64,000 nucleotides of DNA from Paenibacillus sp. YN15. Its GTDB lineage: Bacteria > Bacillota > Bacilli > Paenibacillales > NBRC-103111. The position numbers were made by a program, and so were the translations under genes. The first letter of the stretch is position 1. The number at the start of each line of letters is the position of its first letter. Where the stretch lies: contig NZ_QMFA01000041.1 of the NCBI RefSeq assembly GCF_003285005.1, positions 1 through 64,000 on the forward strand, read 5' to 3'. Below the pieces are notes generated by a model. It was not told the DNA's origin. It was given only the letters and a program-made list of their open reading frames with translations, and did not search any database. Positions 50,815-60,001 of this stretch are shown here, in pieces.

Positions 50815-51903
50815 TTATGCAGGTCCGGAGGAATCCCCGTCAGGCTGGTTTTGTTTGGGCCTGAACAGTACAAAAACCAGGCAGGTCATGACCACCTCCA
50901 GGCTTATGGCGAATAGGGACAAGGGGCGAAGGAAGCTGACCAACTGGGAGGCGTTCCGGAAAAACCAGAAGGAAAAGGAGAAGCAGTACGCCCCGAAGGA
51001 CAACACCAGCTTGTCCATGTGCAGCGCCGGAATGAGCTGCTCCAAACCGTACATGAAGGCAAACACGAAGAAGGCCATCTTTGTAATCATCAGGGGAATG
51101 TAAATCATATCCAGAGGCAGCTCAAACCGGTCCAGAAAATCCGTCACCCGGATCAGCCGCACCATCTCGTAGAAGGGATTCTGCAGCTTGGAGGCCACTG
51201 CGCTTCCCATGGCCAGGAGAATGCAGAGGTTAAGCCACTCCATGGTAATCCAGGCCACTGCCAGACTGACAACCCCATCCCGCATTCTGAATTGGTTGGA
51301 GGGCAGCAGAAGGGGCAGCAGCAGAATTTGGCCCATAGCTGCAATGGTATACCAACTGCCCTGCAGTACGGGCAAAAAGCCCTTTTCCAGAATAGGCAGG
51401 GTATGGCGAATCTCGAATTCGGGAAACAGCAGCACCGGCACCAGGGCCAAAAAAACAAGCATTAAAGGCAGCCATATTTCACTCATCCGGCAGATGACCT
51501 CAAAGCGGCTGCTTACAGTGACCACCACCGCCAGCATGATTAATGCGCAGATTACCGGCACCGGCGTATAGGCAAGCAGCTCCACCGTCACAAATTCCGA
51601 GAGGGTCCGCACATCCCGGATAATCACCAGCAGGATAAACAGAAGCACCGGCAGTGCCAGCACTCTTCCGATAACCGGACGGCGCAGCACCACAATCTGA
51701 AACAGGTTCTTCCCGGGAAACCGGGAGGCTACGCGGGTCTGCAGCCACAAGAGCGCCAACACCACCGGAAGGGCAAGCAGATACGCCATCCAAGCATCCC
51801 GTTCCGCAAGCTGAAATACCCGGTTGGGCAAGCTGATCAACATGCCGTCCATGGCCAGAAGAATACCCAGCAGCTTGGCTTGCCTATGGGAAATGATCTC
51901 CAC
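50815..51903 (-). CDS. Spore germination protein, GerB-type permease
   Basis: A 362-residue integral membrane protein with ten helices of the amino-acid-polyamine-organocation superfamily, like GerAB/GerKB. It forms the ligand-binding part of the germinant receptor in the spore inner membrane. Start MEIISHRQAKLLGILLAMDG and the conserved VRDVRTLSEFV-like segment fit the family. Last gene of an A-C-D-B operon. Its ribosome-binding site CTGAGGAGG lies at the end of a double hairpin repeat. Confidence 0.93.
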   Translation of the reverse strand: MEIISHRQAKLLGILLAMDGMLISLPNRVFQLAERDAWMAYLLALPVVLALLWLQTRVASRFPGKNLFQIVVLRRPVIGRVLALPVLLFILLVIIRDVRTLSEFVTVELLAYTPVPVICALIMLAVVVTVSSRFEVICRMSEIWLPLMLVFLALVPVLLFPEFEIRHTLPILEKGFLPVLQGSWYTIAAMGQILLLPLLLPSNQFRMRDGVVSLAVAWITMEWLNLCILLAMGSAVASKLQNPFYEMVRLIRVTDFLDRFELPLDMIYIPLMITKMAFFVFAFMYGLEQLIPALHMDKLVLSFGAYCFSFSFWFFRNASQLVSFLRPLSLFAISLEVVMTCLVFVLFRPKQNQPDGDSSGPA

Positions 51904-51910
51904 TGCATTC

Positions 51911-51995
51911 CCTCCTCAGAGCTTTCCGTAGGAAAGCTGGCTTCGTAAGCGTAAACTGAGTTTTCCGTAGGAAAACTGGCTTCGTAAGTTTTCTG
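51911..51995 (-). repeat. Intercistronic hairpin repeat, ger copy (double)
   Basis: On the minus strand: ACTTACGAAGCC, stem AGTTTTCC / GGAAAACT around TAC, then GCTTACGAAGCC, stem AGCTTTCC / GGAAAGCT, then CTGAGGAGG, the site for the permease gene. The two stems differ but keep pairing. Confidence 0.75.
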
Positions 51996-52000
51996 TCACG

Positions 52001-52219
52001 TCATGGTACAGGCACCATCGGGCCAAGCAGCGCGTCTATCCATTCGTAAGGGCGGGAGATTCCCGTATTCTCAACCAGCGCCTGCCACACGATTCCGCTT
52101 GCCAGAAGCAGCCCCACCGCTGTCCAGCGGGTAACCGCATTGGTTTTCTTCAGCCTGCGCCGCTCCAGCAAGTAGATCATGCCGATCCAGATACATGTCT
52201 CAACTATGGTCAAAATCAT
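52001..52219 (-). CDS. Small germinant-receptor D-type subunit
   Basis: A 72-residue protein with two membrane helices (about 3-20 and 30-52). Such small two-helix D proteins are known in some GerA-type receptors and modulate their response. It lies between the gerC- and gerB-type genes and overlaps the gerC end by 4 bases. No sequence family was recognised beyond this. Confidence 0.7.
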   Translation of the reverse strand: MILTIVETCIWIGMIYLLERRRLKKTNAVTRWTAVGLLLASGIVWQALVENTGISRPYEWIDALLGPMVPVP

Positions 52220-53397
52220 TGGATGCTTTCCCCCCTTTCCCGGGTGGCCGGCTCCAGAATGATGCCCGTATGCTCCAGATTGATATGGGGCTCCACTTGA
52301 ACCTCCATGCTGCTGTAGATTTCCCGCCAGTTGGGCTTGATTTTATTCCATAGAGACGGGTCTTTCCGAAAAATGGCATCGCCAAATCCGCAGGGATCGG
52401 AGCCATATTCCTGAATAATCCGGATGGAGTCATCCACCTGGTTTTTCAGCTTTTCACTGACCAGTTGGGTCAAAGCCGTCAGATTGTCCAGATTGACATT
52501 GTACGCCGTCTGGTTTTCATACACATGCCCGATGCCCCGCAGGATGATTCGCATCTTGATGGTGTCCCCCTGTATCTCCGGCTTTAATTGGGCGGAGGTT
52601 TCCGTAAACTGAATGCTCAGCATCCGGTCCGAGCCTGGAGGAGCCACAGTGATGCCGGGCCTTCTCACCTGATTCATGGGCCACAGGAGCCCTTGGGCCT
52701 GCTCTCCCTTCAGGAATCCCGCCAGCTTGTCATCCCGGAACACCGCCATACCCTCCAGGGTAATCCGCTGCTTCCTCTCGCCCTTGGCCCCTATGGAGGT
52801 TCTGTCCGAAATGTAATACGGAGTGGACACGTCCACTCCCTCATTCAGCAGTCCCTCCATTACATGCTTGACTGTCCGGGGGTTCTTCATCGAGTTGACC
52901 GTCAGCTCCCGAACCATCTCTCCGGGCTGCTGTTCCAAGGACGCGTCCGCATTCAGCACATCCACTGCCGGTCCCTTGGCCAGCACCACAAGGGCGGTCA
53001 ACCGGTTCTGCGAGGACCGGAGGGTAATATCCAGATGGGGCGCGATCCCGTCCCGGGCCAATGCCTCCCCCAAAATAATCACCCGGCGGTGGGCGTAATA
53101 CTGCTGCCGCGAGAGGGAATTTTGCAGGCGGTCACTGGCATCCTTCAACGTTACGCCAATGGCCGAATCCACATACCAGGATTTCCCGCCGGAGGTGCCG
53201 CCGCCCCCTCCGCCGGGTCCGCCGAGCTGTCCCGCCAACGGAAACTGGATGGCCAGGCGGATTTTGTCTCCCGCCTTATCCACCGCCATGGCAGAGACAA
53301 TGGCCACATCGTTTACTTCCCGTCTGTCCCAGCAGCCCGACAAGCAGACGCATACCAGTCCCCAGGCCGCAGCTGTTCGCAGCCGCTTGTTCATCAT
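52216..53397 (-). CDS. Spore germination lipoprotein, GerC-type
   Basis: A 393-residue lipoprotein (lipobox LSGC) beginning with the family pattern CWDRREVNDVAIVSAMAVD. Part of the germinant receptor on the outer face of the inner spore membrane. The central Gly-rich stretch (QLGGPGGGGGGTSGGKSW) is a low-complexity insert. The ATG overlaps the gerA-type stop (ATGA) and has GGAGG 7 bases upstream. Confidence 0.94.
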   Translation of the reverse strand: MMNKRLRTAAAWGLVCVCLSGCWDRREVNDVAIVSAMAVDKAGDKIRLAIQFPLAGQLGGPGGGGGGTSGGKSWYVDSAIGVTLKDASDRLQNSLSRQQYYAHRRVIILGEALARDGIAPHLDITLRSSQNRLTALVVLAKGPAVDVLNADASLEQQPGEMVRELTVNSMKNPRTVKHVMEGLLNEGVDVSTPYYISDRTSIGAKGERKQRITLEGMAVFRDDKLAGFLKGEQAQGLLWPMNQVRRPGITVAPPGSDRMLSIQFTETSAQLKPEIQGDTIKMRIILRGIGHVYENQTAYNVNLDNLTALTQLVSEKLKNQVDDSIRIIQEYGSDPCGFGDAIFRKDPSLWNKIKPNWREIYSSMEVQVEPHINLEHTGIILEPATRERGESIQ

Positions 53398-54974
53398 GTC
53401 CCGCCTCCTCTTTTTTTCGCAAAGGATTGCGCCTGCCCCAGCCTGCGCCGGTTGATCGGCGAGAAGTCGCCAGGCCGGCCAATCATCCTCCACCAGGGAA
53501 CCCGGACCAGAATATCCTTCTGCTCCTTCTGGTCATACGGGGCGATGCCGCTCAGATAAGGAATGCCGAAGGAGCGCAGCGAGCACAGATGGGCCGCAAT
53601 CAGGACCGTTCCGATGATGATGCCGAACAGCCCGAACACCCCGGCCAGAATCATCAGCGGAAAGCGCAGCATCCGGATGGCAATGGCCATATTGAACCGG
53701 GGAATAGTGAAGGAGGCAATGCCCGTGAGCGAAACCACAATTACCATGGGAGCGGATACGATTCCCGCCTGCACGGCCGCCTGGCCGATAACCAGCGCCC
53801 CGAGAATGCTCACCGCCTGCCCTACCGTCTTGGGTAGGCGGATGCCGGCCTCCCGCAGCGCCTCAAAGGCCACCTCCATGATCAAGGCCTCCACAATCGC
53901 CGGGAAAGGAATGGTTTCCCGGGCCGCGGCAATGGACAGGAGCAGATTGGTGGGCAGCATGTCCTGGTGGAAGGTGGTCACCGCCACATACAAGGCGGGC
54001 AAAGACAGCGCCACGCCGCTGAAAAAAATCCGCAGCCACCGGATCAGATTGCCGATGATATAACGCTCGTAATAATCCTCGCTGGCCTGCATGAACTGCC
54101 AGAAGGTCACCGGCCCGATGAGCACAAAGGGAGTGCCGTCCACAAAAATGGCAAACCTCCCCTCAAGCAGCGCCGCAGAAGCGGCATCCGGCCGTTCCGT
54201 ATATTGCAGCTGGGGAAACGGGGAAAGCGGCTGGTCCTCAATCATTTCCTCAATGTAGCCGGATTCCAGAATGGCGTCGATGCGGATAGCCTTAAGGCGT
54301 TTGGAGGCTTCCTCCACCAGCTTCGGGTCAATAATCCCCTCCATATAGCACAGCGCCACACTGGTTTTGGTTTGCTCGCCTATAACGAAGGGCTTCATCT
54401 TCAGATTGGCGGATTTGATCTTGAAGCGGAGCAGCGCGGTATTGGTCCGCAGGTTCTCCACAAACCCCTCCCGCGGCCCCCGGATCACCGACTCCGTCTG
54501 GGGCTCCTCCACCCCCCGCCTGGCCCCGCCGCGGATGTGCAGGACAATAGCCTCCTCCCGGTCCTGAACAAACAGTACGGCGTTCCCGGAGAGCACTGCC
54601 TCCGCCGCTTCTTCATAGCTCTTGCACCGGGAGGTCTGGGGGACCATCAGCGTCCCCTGCTCCAGCTTGGACGGCTGGGTTGGCACATCCTCCAGGCCCA
54701 AGAGCGGAAGCAGGGCATGGTCGCCGATTTCATCGCTCTTCACCAGACCGTCGATGAAAATCAGGCAGCCTTTTGCGCCATGGGAAAACTGAATTTCGTG
54801 ATAAACCACATCGGAGCAGTCGCGGAACATGTCCTTCATGGCCGCAATGGCGGCTTCCCATTTCCCGATGAGGGTTGGCTTGGGCTTGGGGTTTGGTTTG
54901 GGCGCCGCCGCAGGATCAGGGGCTTTGGTGCCGGAAGCCCCGCGCTTCCTTCCTTTGAATGTGAAATAACGCAT
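53394..54974 (-). CDS. Spore germination protein, GerA-type
   Basis: A 526-residue protein with a soluble N-terminal domain (about 40-300) and a membrane domain of five or six helices (about 310-480). Forms the receptor core. Typical segments are TNTALLRFKIKSANLKMKPF, FPQLQYTERPD, GRFAIFVDGTPFVLIGPVTF and SDDYYERYIIGNLIRWLRI-like sequence. The N-terminus has Pro/Lys repeats (KPNPKPKP). First gene of the operon. Confidence 0.95.
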   Translation of the reverse strand: MRYFTFKGRKRGASGTKAPDPAAAPKPNPKPKPTLIGKWEAAIAAMKDMFRDCSDVVYHEIQFSHGAKGCLIFIDGLVKSDEIGDHALLPLLGLEDVPTQPSKLEQGTLMVPQTSRCKSYEEAAEAVLSGNAVLFVQDREEAIVLHIRGGARRGVEEPQTESVIRGPREGFVENLRTNTALLRFKIKSANLKMKPFVIGEQTKTSVALCYMEGIIDPKLVEEASKRLKAIRIDAILESGYIEEMIEDQPLSPFPQLQYTERPDAASAALLEGRFAIFVDGTPFVLIGPVTFWQFMQASEDYYERYIIGNLIRWLRIFFSGVALSLPALYVAVTTFHQDMLPTNLLLSIAAARETIPFPAIVEALIMEVAFEALREAGIRLPKTVGQAVSILGALVIGQAAVQAGIVSAPMVIVVSLTGIASFTIPRFNMAIAIRMLRFPLMILAGVFGLFGIIIGTVLIAAHLCSLRSFGIPYLSGIAPYDQKEQKDILVRVPWWRMIGRPGDFSPINRRRLGQAQSFAKKRGGGT

Positions 54975-55081
54975 CCGCGCTCACCTCTTGTGCTTATCAT
55001 TTCCTCCACTGCCGCATTTATCCGCAAATCTTAGCGAATTATGCTATGCTTGAAGGAGTCTTTACAGGAGATGATGAGGAT

Positions 55082-56017
55082 ATGCTGGTATACAACAGCC
55101 GCACCGGCGAAACGTCGCAGGAGCGGGAAATCCGCGTTCCCCTTGAGCATGAGGTGGCATGGGTCCGCTTGAGGCAGCCCGAGCCGAAAAAGGTCAAGCA
55201 GGTGCTGGAGGATGTGTTTGGCTGCCATCCCCTGATGGTGGAGGATGCCATTAAGCTGAACCAGCGGCCCAAGCTGGACCGGTACAAAAGCAATATGTTT
55301 CTGACTCTCTTCGCCGTGGAGCGGTCCCAGCTCAAGCTTCAGGAAATCGGCATGGTGGTGGGCCTTAACTATGTGGTGACCATCTCCCAGGACAACATCC
55401 CTTTTCTGGACGAGCTGGAGACGGAGCTGCTGCACAAGGAAGGCATGATGGACCACTCCAGCGAGGTGCTGTACCGGATTGTGGACCGCTGCGTGGATGA
55501 ATACAGCGAGACGGTAAATCATTTTGAGGATCAGGTGGAGCAGTTGGAACGCCAGGTCTACCGGAATCCCTTCGTTCAGGTGACCCATGAGATTTTCCGC
55601 CACAAACGGCGGCTTCACCGGCTGCGCAAGGTTTTTGTGGATGAGAAGGCGATTCTGGGGGTATTGACCCATCAGGAGCTGCCCTATATCAGCCAGGACA
55701 AGGACGTGTATTTTGTTGATGTGTACGACCACATCTCCCGGGTGGTGGATTCCATCGACCTGTTCCGGGAATCCCTGTCGGGCCTGCTGGAGCTGCAGAT
55801 GGCCATGAAGTCGGACCGGATGAATGAAATTATGAAGACGCTGACGGTAATCAGCTGCTTCTTCCTGCCGTTGACCTTCATTGTCGGGCTGTACGGCATG
55901 AATTTCCACATCATCCCGGAGCTGGATTGGCCTTACGGCTATCTGTACGTGTGGGTGCTGATGGTGGCGGTGTCGGCGGGGCTGTATTGGTTTTTCAAGC
56001 GGAAAAAGTGGCTGTAG
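55082..56017 (+). CDS. corA: CorA-family magnesium transporter
   Basis: Pentameric Mg2+/Co2+ channel. 311 residues: a cytoplasmic N-terminal funnel (about 1-240) and two C-terminal helices (about 250-270 and 285-305) with the GMN signature in LYGMNFHIIPEL and the basic tail FKRKKWL. The start chosen is the ATG after AGGAG; an ATG 12 codons earlier has no site. Divergent from the ger operon. Confidence 0.93.
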   Translation: MLVYNSRTGETSQEREIRVPLEHEVAWVRLRQPEPKKVKQVLEDVFGCHPLMVEDAIKLNQRPKLDRYKSNMFLTLFAVERSQLKLQEIGMVVGLNYVVTISQDNIPFLDELETELLHKEGMMDHSSEVLYRIVDRCVDEYSETVNHFEDQVEQLERQVYRNPFVQVTHEIFRHKRRLHRLRKVFVDEKAILGVLTHQELPYISQDKDVYFVDVYDHISRVVDSIDLFRESLSGLLELQMAMKSDRMNEIMKTLTVISCFFLPLTFIVGLYGMNFHIIPELDWPYGYLYVWVLMVAVSAGLYWFFKRKKWL

Positions 56018-56079
56018 CGGCGGGAGGAGCTTCTTTGCCAGCGGGCCTGAGCTGAACCCCGCCCGCCTGGGCTTTTGAC

Positions 56080-56116
56080 AACAAAAAAACCGGCTGCACA
56101 CGGCAACCGGTTTCTG
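56080..56116 (-). terminator. Terminator after tRNA-Ser
   Basis: AACCGGTTGC and GCAGCCGGTT pair on the minus strand and are followed by a TTTTTG run, just past the tRNA 3' end. Confidence 0.8.
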
Positions 56117-56119
56117 GTA

Positions 56120-56205
56120 CGGAGAGAGAGGGATTCGAACCCTCGCGGCTGTTACACCCTAACGCTTTAGCAAAGCGCCCCCTTCGGCCTCTTGGGTATC
56201 TCTCC
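56120..56205 (-). tRNA. tRNA-Ser (GCT)
   Basis: 86-nt cloverleaf on the minus strand. The acceptor GGAGAGA pairs with TCTCTCC, discriminator G. The anticodon loop TTGCTAA with stem GCGCT/AGCGT gives anticodon GCT (codons AGC and AGU). A long variable arm and the T-loop GGGTTCGAATCCC fit serine. CCA is not encoded. It lies alone between corA and the SprT-like gene. Confidence 0.93.
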
Positions 56206-56268
56206 TTGAGTGGGACAATTCCCATTGTAGCGTGAAGCCCTGCCGGAAGTCAAGAGGCGAAAAAAAGC

Positions 56269-56757
56269 TCAGCCCGGCGCACAGGACGGAACCGCCGCCT
56301 CCGGCAAAACCGTCAGCTCCAGCCTGCCTCTGCATCTGCCGCAGGCATACCTTCCCGGGTCCACACGGCGCTTGCGCAAATACTCCATCCGGCAATTGAC
56401 ACAGACGAGCCGGTAACGGTGGGCCTGCACCTTTTTGCCCCCGGGCAGAGGCTTGCAGTAGCGGGCGCCCCCCACCATCGCCAGCAGCTTCTTGAAATCG
56501 GCATCCCGGTGCCGGTAGCCGCCCTTGGCCAGGTGGAGATGGTAATGGCATAGCTCATGCTTGATGATTTTCTCCATTTCCTCCGTTCCAAAACACTCCA
56601 TGTGCTTGCGGCTGATCTCAATATGATGGGATTTGGTGAAGTACCGCCCTCCCGTTGTCCGCAGCCGGGAATTAAAGGTCGCCTTGTGCCGGAAGGGAAT
56701 CCGGAAAAACGCAAGGGAGACCCGCTCTACCCATTCTTGAAGCTCTTCGTTCGTCAT
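56269..56757 (-). CDS. SprT-like protein
   Basis: A 162-residue SprT-domain protein. The zinc-metalloprotease motif is HELCHYHLHLAKGG with a downstream H in GYRHRDADFKKLL, and a C-terminal zinc-ribbon carries CVNC and CGRC. B. subtilis YdcK is similar. The role is unproven; eukaryotic SPRTN relatives digest DNA-protein crosslinks. The start chosen has GGGGGAGG at the right distance. Confidence 0.92.
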   Translation of the reverse strand: MTNEELQEWVERVSLAFFRIPFRHKATFNSRLRTTGGRYFTKSHHIEISRKHMECFGTEEMEKIIKHELCHYHLHLAKGGYRHRDADFKKLLAMVGGARYCKPLPGGKKVQAHRYRLVCVNCRMEYLRKRRVDPGRYACGRCRGRLELTVLPEAAVPSCAPG

Positions 56758-56893
56758 CGGCATCCTCCCCCACCGGGTAACATTCTCCTTCTTGAATTTA
56801 AGACCAGCAGGATATACACTGTCAAGTAAGAAAACATGGCAGCGGTTTATTCTTCAAGCCATATAATGGTGCAAATAGAAACGGAGGAGAACC

Positions 56894-57247
56894 ATGGAAA
56901 TGGAGAAACAGTCCTACGGCGTCCTCAAGCTGGGGGAACGTCTGGAGTTTGTGCAAATGCCCGAAAGCCATATGTATCAGTTGACCGCCCTGAACCGCCG
57001 GCTGCATAAGGAAATCGTCAAGCTCACCGCAGACAATCTGCCGGAGCTGCCCCGCCTTATTGCGGAATGCGACAATCTGGAGCTGGTAGAGCCAGGGTAT
57101 CCTTTGCTGAACGGCCTGGAATACATTAACCAGTTGGAGCAGGCCTTCGCCTCTATCCAGGAAACCGCTTATCCGCTGGTGTCCCTTCTGACGGAAATCC
57201 GCGCGCTGCAGGCCCAGCTGGAGCAATGGTATGAGGAGAACGCATAA
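56894..57247 (+). CDS. Hypothetical protein, 117 residues
   Basis: A soluble, largely helical protein beginning MEMEKQSYGVLKLGERLEF, rich in Glu and Leu, ending LEQWYEENA, with likely coiled-coil parts. A strong GGAGGAGAACC lies upstream. It is followed by cmpA 83 bp downstream. No domain recognised; likely conserved in Paenibacillus. Confidence 0.65.
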   Translation: MEMEKQSYGVLKLGERLEFVQMPESHMYQLTALNRRLHKEIVKLTADNLPELPRLIAECDNLELVEPGYPLLNGLEYINQLEQAFASIQETAYPLVSLLTEIRALQAQLEQWYEENA

Positions 57248-57330
57248 GGACACCTAAGGACAGGCACACCGCCGGCATTTGCCCCATATGGTAAAGTACA
57301 TCATGCCATAGACTGAAAGGGGCTGGCGGA

Positions 57331-57450
57331 ATGCCGCAATGGCTTAGCAATCAATTGATGCGCGCTTTCCAGAGCAAAAACCGCAGACAAATCCAGATGC
57401 TGAACGACTGCTGGTTTTTTTACCGGAACAAGTCGGGCGATAACCGGTGA
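57331..57450 (+). CDS. cmpA: Cortex morphogenetic protein CmpA
   Basis: A 39-residue protein starting MPQWLSNQLMRAFQSKNRRQ and containing LNDCWFFYRNK. The pattern W-L-x-x-Q-x-x-R-A-F and LNxCWxFYR is that of CmpA of B. subtilis (37 residues), a small protein that delays spore cortex formation by sending SpoIVA to ClpXP. AAAGGGG lies 8 bases upstream. A bidirectional terminator follows. It supports the spore-forming nature of the organism. Confidence 0.9.
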   Translation: MPQWLSNQLMRAFQSKNRRQIQMLNDCWFFYRNKSGDNR

Positions 57451-57496
57451 GCTATCATACATTGAACCGCTTCCCATCCATTTGTCTCACATCAAT

Positions 57497-57532
57497 GCAA
57501 AACCCGTCAGGCGCCCCTGACGGGTTTTGTTG
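57497..57532. terminator. Bidirectional terminator between cmpA and tex
   Basis: GCAAAACCCGTCAG and CTGACGGGTTTTGT form a long stem with T runs on both sides, between the convergent cmpA and tex. Confidence 0.9.
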
Positions 57533-57594
57533 TGCAGAAGCCGCATGATGCGGGCCGTCAATAAATCCTGCCGGAAAGCTTGGCGTCCAGCCCC

Positions 57595-59838
57595 TCAGGG
57601 CTGCTTCATGGTCAGGCTGACCTTGCCTTTTTTCAAATCCACGCCAAGCACCCAAACGGTTACTACATCGCCTACGGACACCACATCCATGGGATGCTTC
57701 ACGTAGCTGTCGCTCAACTGGCTGATATGGACCAGACCGTCATTTTTGATCCCAATGTCCACAAAAGCGCCGAAGTCAATCACATTGCGGACCGTTCCCT
57801 GCAGCTCCATGCCCGGAGCCAAATCCTCAATCTTCAGCACATCCGTCCGCAGCACCGGCGGGGGCAGCTCCTCCCGCGGGTCGCGGCCAGGGCGCTGCAG
57901 GCTGTCGAGAATATCCCGGAGGGTAGGCGCGCCTACCTGAAGCTTGTCCGCCATCGCAGCCGGGTCTACCGTCTGGAGGGCGCCCCGCAGCTCTTCCGTG
58001 CCGATCCGCTCCAGGGGAATGGACAGCTCGCGGAACAAGCGGTCTACGACCGCGTAGGATTCCGGGTGAATAGGCGTATTGTCCAAGGGCATCTCCCCGC
58101 CGCTGACCCGCATGAAGCCCACGCATTGCTCGAAGGTTTTGGCCCCCAGGCGCGGCACCTTCTGCAGCTCCTTGCGGCTTTGGAACTTGCCGTTCTCCTC
58201 CCGGTACTTGACGATATTCTTGGCTGTAGTACCGTTGACCCCAGCTACATACTGCAACAGTGACGGCGAAGCCGTGTTCAGGTCCACGCCCACATGGTTC
58301 ACCGCCGATTCCACCACGCCGTTCAAGCTTTCACTGAGCCGCTTCTGCTGCACATCATGCTGGTACTGCCCCACGCCGATGGCCTTGGGCTCAATCTTCA
58401 CCAGCTCCGCCAGCGGGTCCTGCATCCGCCGGGCAATGGAGATGGCGCTGCGCTCCGCCACATCCAGCTCCGGGAATTCCTCCTGGGCCAGCTTGGAGGC
58501 GGAGTAAACGCTGGCGCCGGCTTCGCTGACGATGCAATAGGCCAGCCCCGGCTGCTTCAGCTCGCCGATCAGGGAGCTAACGAACTGCTCCGTCTCCCGG
58601 GAGGCGGTGCCGTTGCCGATGACGATCAGCTCCAGCCGGTGCTCCGTGATGAGCCGCCGGAACACTGCCTTGGCCTCCGCCACCTTGTTGTTGGGCGGGG
58701 TCGGATAGGTGACGGCAATCTCCAGCAGCTTGCCGGTGTCGTCCACCGCCGCCAGCTTGCAGCCGGTGCGGTAGGCGGGGTCCACACCCAGCACCCGCTT
58801 GCCCTTCACCGGGGGCTGCAGAAGAAGGCTGCGCAGATTGCCGCCGAATATCTTAATGGCCTGCTCCTCCGCCTTCTCCGTCAGCTCTCCCCGCACCTCA
58901 CGCTCAATGGACGGGGCTAACAGACGTTTATACGCGTCCTCAATGACGGCCAGCAGCACCTCACGGACTGCCGATTCCCGCTTCAGGAATTGGCGGGCCA
59001 TATAATCGTGGATTTTCTCCGGGGCCACCTCCAGCCGGACCTTCAGCACATCCTCCCGCTCCCCGCGGTTAATGGCCAGAATCCGGTGAGGCGGCAAACG
59101 GCGCACCGGCTCGGAATATTCATAGTACATTTCGTACACGGACTCCGCAGTCTTGTCCTTGGCTTCCGTGGCAATGACGCCGTTGTCATGGGTGAAGCGG
59201 CGGAGCCAGGCCCGCAGCTTGGCGTCGTCGGCGATGTTCTCCGCCAGAATATCCATGGCGCCGGCCAAGGCCGCCTCCGCCGACTCCACCCCTTTGGCGG
59301 CGTCTACATACCGGGCCGCCTCCACCATGGCCGCCCCTGTGCGGGGCTGGGACCAGAGCCAGCCGGCCAGGGGCTCCAGCCCCTTCTCCCGGGCGACGCT
59401 GGCCCGGGTCTTGCGCTTTTGCCGGTAGGGGCGGTAAAGATCCTCCACCTCCTGCAGCTTGGCAGAGGCCTCCACCGCCGCCCGCAGCTCGTCCGTCAGC
59501 TTGCCCTGCTCGCCGATAAGCCGCAGCACCTCGCGCTTGCGCTCCTCCAGACCGCGAATGTACTGGAGCCGCTCCTCGATATCCCGCAGCTGGTTCTCAT
59601 CCAGCTCCCCGGTCATTTCCTTGCGGTACCGGGCAATAAACGGAATGGTATTCCCTTCATCCAGCAGTCCGACGGTGGTTTTCACCTTGCCCGGGGGCAG
59701 CTTCAGCTCCGCTGCAATCTGCCGGAGAATCCGTTCCTCCACCCGCGCCTTCTCCTCGGGGGTCAGCTCCGCCGCGGAGGCTCCCTCCCCCTTTTCTATC
59801 TCTGTGATGCCAATTGTCTCTTTGGTTTCCTTCGCCAT
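57595..59838 (-). CDS. tex: Tex-family RNA-binding protein with S1 domain
   Basis: A 747-residue protein with an N-terminal helical region, a YqgF-like nuclease fold (about 355-480; RVLGVDPAYRTGCKLAAVDD), helix-hairpin-helix parts (about 520-590) and a C-terminal S1 domain (about 665-740; GTVRNVIDFGAFVDIGIKND). Tex binds nucleic acids and affects transcription and gene expression. The N-terminal extension has a low-complexity acidic stretch. The start has GGGGAAGAGG upstream. Repeat copy C is just upstream. Confidence 0.95.
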   Translation of the reverse strand: MAKETKETIGITEIEKGEGASAAELTPEEKARVEERILRQIAAELKLPPGKVKTTVGLLDEGNTIPFIARYRKEMTGELDENQLRDIEERLQYIRGLEERKREVLRLIGEQGKLTDELRAAVEASAKLQEVEDLYRPYRQKRKTRASVAREKGLEPLAGWLWSQPRTGAAMVEAARYVDAAKGVESAEAALAGAMDILAENIADDAKLRAWLRRFTHDNGVIATEAKDKTAESVYEMYYEYSEPVRRLPPHRILAINRGEREDVLKVRLEVAPEKIHDYMARQFLKRESAVREVLLAVIEDAYKRLLAPSIEREVRGELTEKAEEQAIKIFGGNLRSLLLQPPVKGKRVLGVDPAYRTGCKLAAVDDTGKLLEIAVTYPTPPNNKVAEAKAVFRRLITEHRLELIVIGNGTASRETEQFVSSLIGELKQPGLAYCIVSEAGASVYSASKLAQEEFPELDVAERSAISIARRMQDPLAELVKIEPKAIGVGQYQHDVQQKRLSESLNGVVESAVNHVGVDLNTASPSLLQYVAGVNGTTAKNIVKYREENGKFQSRKELQKVPRLGAKTFEQCVGFMRVSGGEMPLDNTPIHPESYAVVDRLFRELSIPLERIGTEELRGALQTVDPAAMADKLQVGAPTLRDILDSLQRPGRDPREELPPPVLRTDVLKIEDLAPGMELQGTVRNVIDFGAFVDIGIKNDGLVHISQLSDSYVKHPMDVVSVGDVVTVWVLGVDLKKGKVSLTMKQP

Positions 59839-59861
59839 CCATCCTCTTCCCCTTTACTTTA

Positions 59862-59928
59862 TAATCCCCCAAAAGTGAAGCTAACCTCCGAAGCCTATTC
59901 CGATTACTTTTGGGGGAGCCCCCGAATG
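59862..59928 (-). repeat. CCCCCAAAAGTGA-type palindromic repeat, copy C (inverted)
   Basis: ATAATCCCCCAAAAGTGAAG to ACTTTTGGGGGAGCCCCCGA, the reverse of copies A and B, between tex and ndoA. The end arms are complementary. Confidence 0.75.
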
Positions 59929-60001
59929 ATTCCCCCCCCCAAACCCCACCCTAAAACTACACAAAAAAACGAGGGCTTCCCCTCGCTTTACTGTTGCGCC
60001 G

